From NCBI RefSeq assembly GCF_016612535.1, contig NZ_JAENXS010000001.1:3311501-3375500 (forward strand): 64,000 nucleotides of DNA. Reading direction: 5' to 3'. The notes beneath the pieces are model-generated. The model was not told where the DNA came from. It saw nothing but the letters and a program-made list of their open reading frames with translations, and did not search any database. A program made the position numbers and the translations under genes. Origin of the DNA: Bradyrhizobium diazoefficiens (GTDB lineage Bacteria; Pseudomonadota; Alphaproteobacteria; Rhizobiales; Xanthobacteraceae). Below, in pieces: positions 63,922 to 64,000 of the stretch. How positions within the stretch are numbered: position 1 is the stretch's first letter; the number at the start of each line of letters is the position of its first letter.

Positions 63922-64000
63922 AGGTCGCATTCGCTACCCAGGATTTGAGGCGCGTCGATGCCCATTTCGGCTGGGCCAAGAACATTGTCATCTATGACGT
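63918..64000 (+). CDS. nifX: NifX (3' partial)
   Basis: Only the first 27 codons are present (MKVAFATQDLRRVDAHFGWAKN), the family's conserved N-terminus. NifX carries cofactor precursors between NifB and the NifEN scaffold. Start overlaps the nifN stop; the gene runs off the right edge. Confidence 0.9.
   Translation, partial: MKVAFATQDLRRVDAHFGWAKNIVIYD

Overview
The window reads as part of a rhizobial symbiosis island, most likely from Bradyrhizobium. At the right end lie nifD-nifK-nifE-nifN-nifX behind a textbook NifA/sigma-54 promoter. Further left are nodPQ-type sulfate activation genes, nod boxes, a symbiotic-type biotin/pantothenate cluster with a BioR regulator, chemoreceptors, and a trb conjugation operon with AHL quorum-sensing genes. 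High GC, tight ATGA overlaps in the core operons and many decayed fragments between genes fit a mosaic, horizontally acquired region.

Layout. (1) 1-12.5 kb: mating-pair-formation operon trbE(partial)-J-K-L-(ORF)-F-G-I-DUF2274, then a LysR regulator, an AHL synthase, a LuxR regulator, alanine dehydrogenase and a tRNA 3' fragment that may be an attachment scar. (2) 12.7-22.5 kb: an accessory block made of two divergent gene sets. The leftward set is NYN nuclease-like, OB-fold-like, coiled-coil, DUF4407-like and small BamE-like proteins. The rightward set is an ECF transporter (S, T, double ATPase), an unknown protein and a divergent SAH-hydrolase-like protein. An orphan PD-(D/E)xK fragment follows. 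(3) 22.8-27.4 kb: pabA/pabB, a Dabb protein, small Cys-rich proteins and an NTF2-like protein. (4) 27.5-35.5 kb: bioR / bioB-panD-bioF-bioD-(duplication scar with PilZ-like ORF)-bioA-panB-panC. (5) 35.7-41.6 kb: an HBM-type chemoreceptor, small ORFs, a metallopeptidase-like protein, an integrase remnant, and a tRNA-Leu(UAA) split by a group I intron. (6) 41.7-46.2 kb: a 1501-residue NACHT-like NTPase with a C-terminal PD-(D/E)xK nuclease-like domain and a Lys-Lys-Thr tail, a candidate defence protein. (7) 46.2-57.1 kb: decayed DNA, nodQ/nodP, two clear nod boxes (one followed by a 52-codon ORF and a terminator, the other by a 210-aa protein and a PAS chemoreceptor), and an RTX protein behind a degenerate nod box. 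(8) 57.4-64 kb: nifDKENX.

The least explained parts are the ECF/AHCY-like operon with its divergent NYN/DUF4407 partner cluster, and the NACHT-nuclease protein. All assignments come from reading motifs and context; no database search was run.
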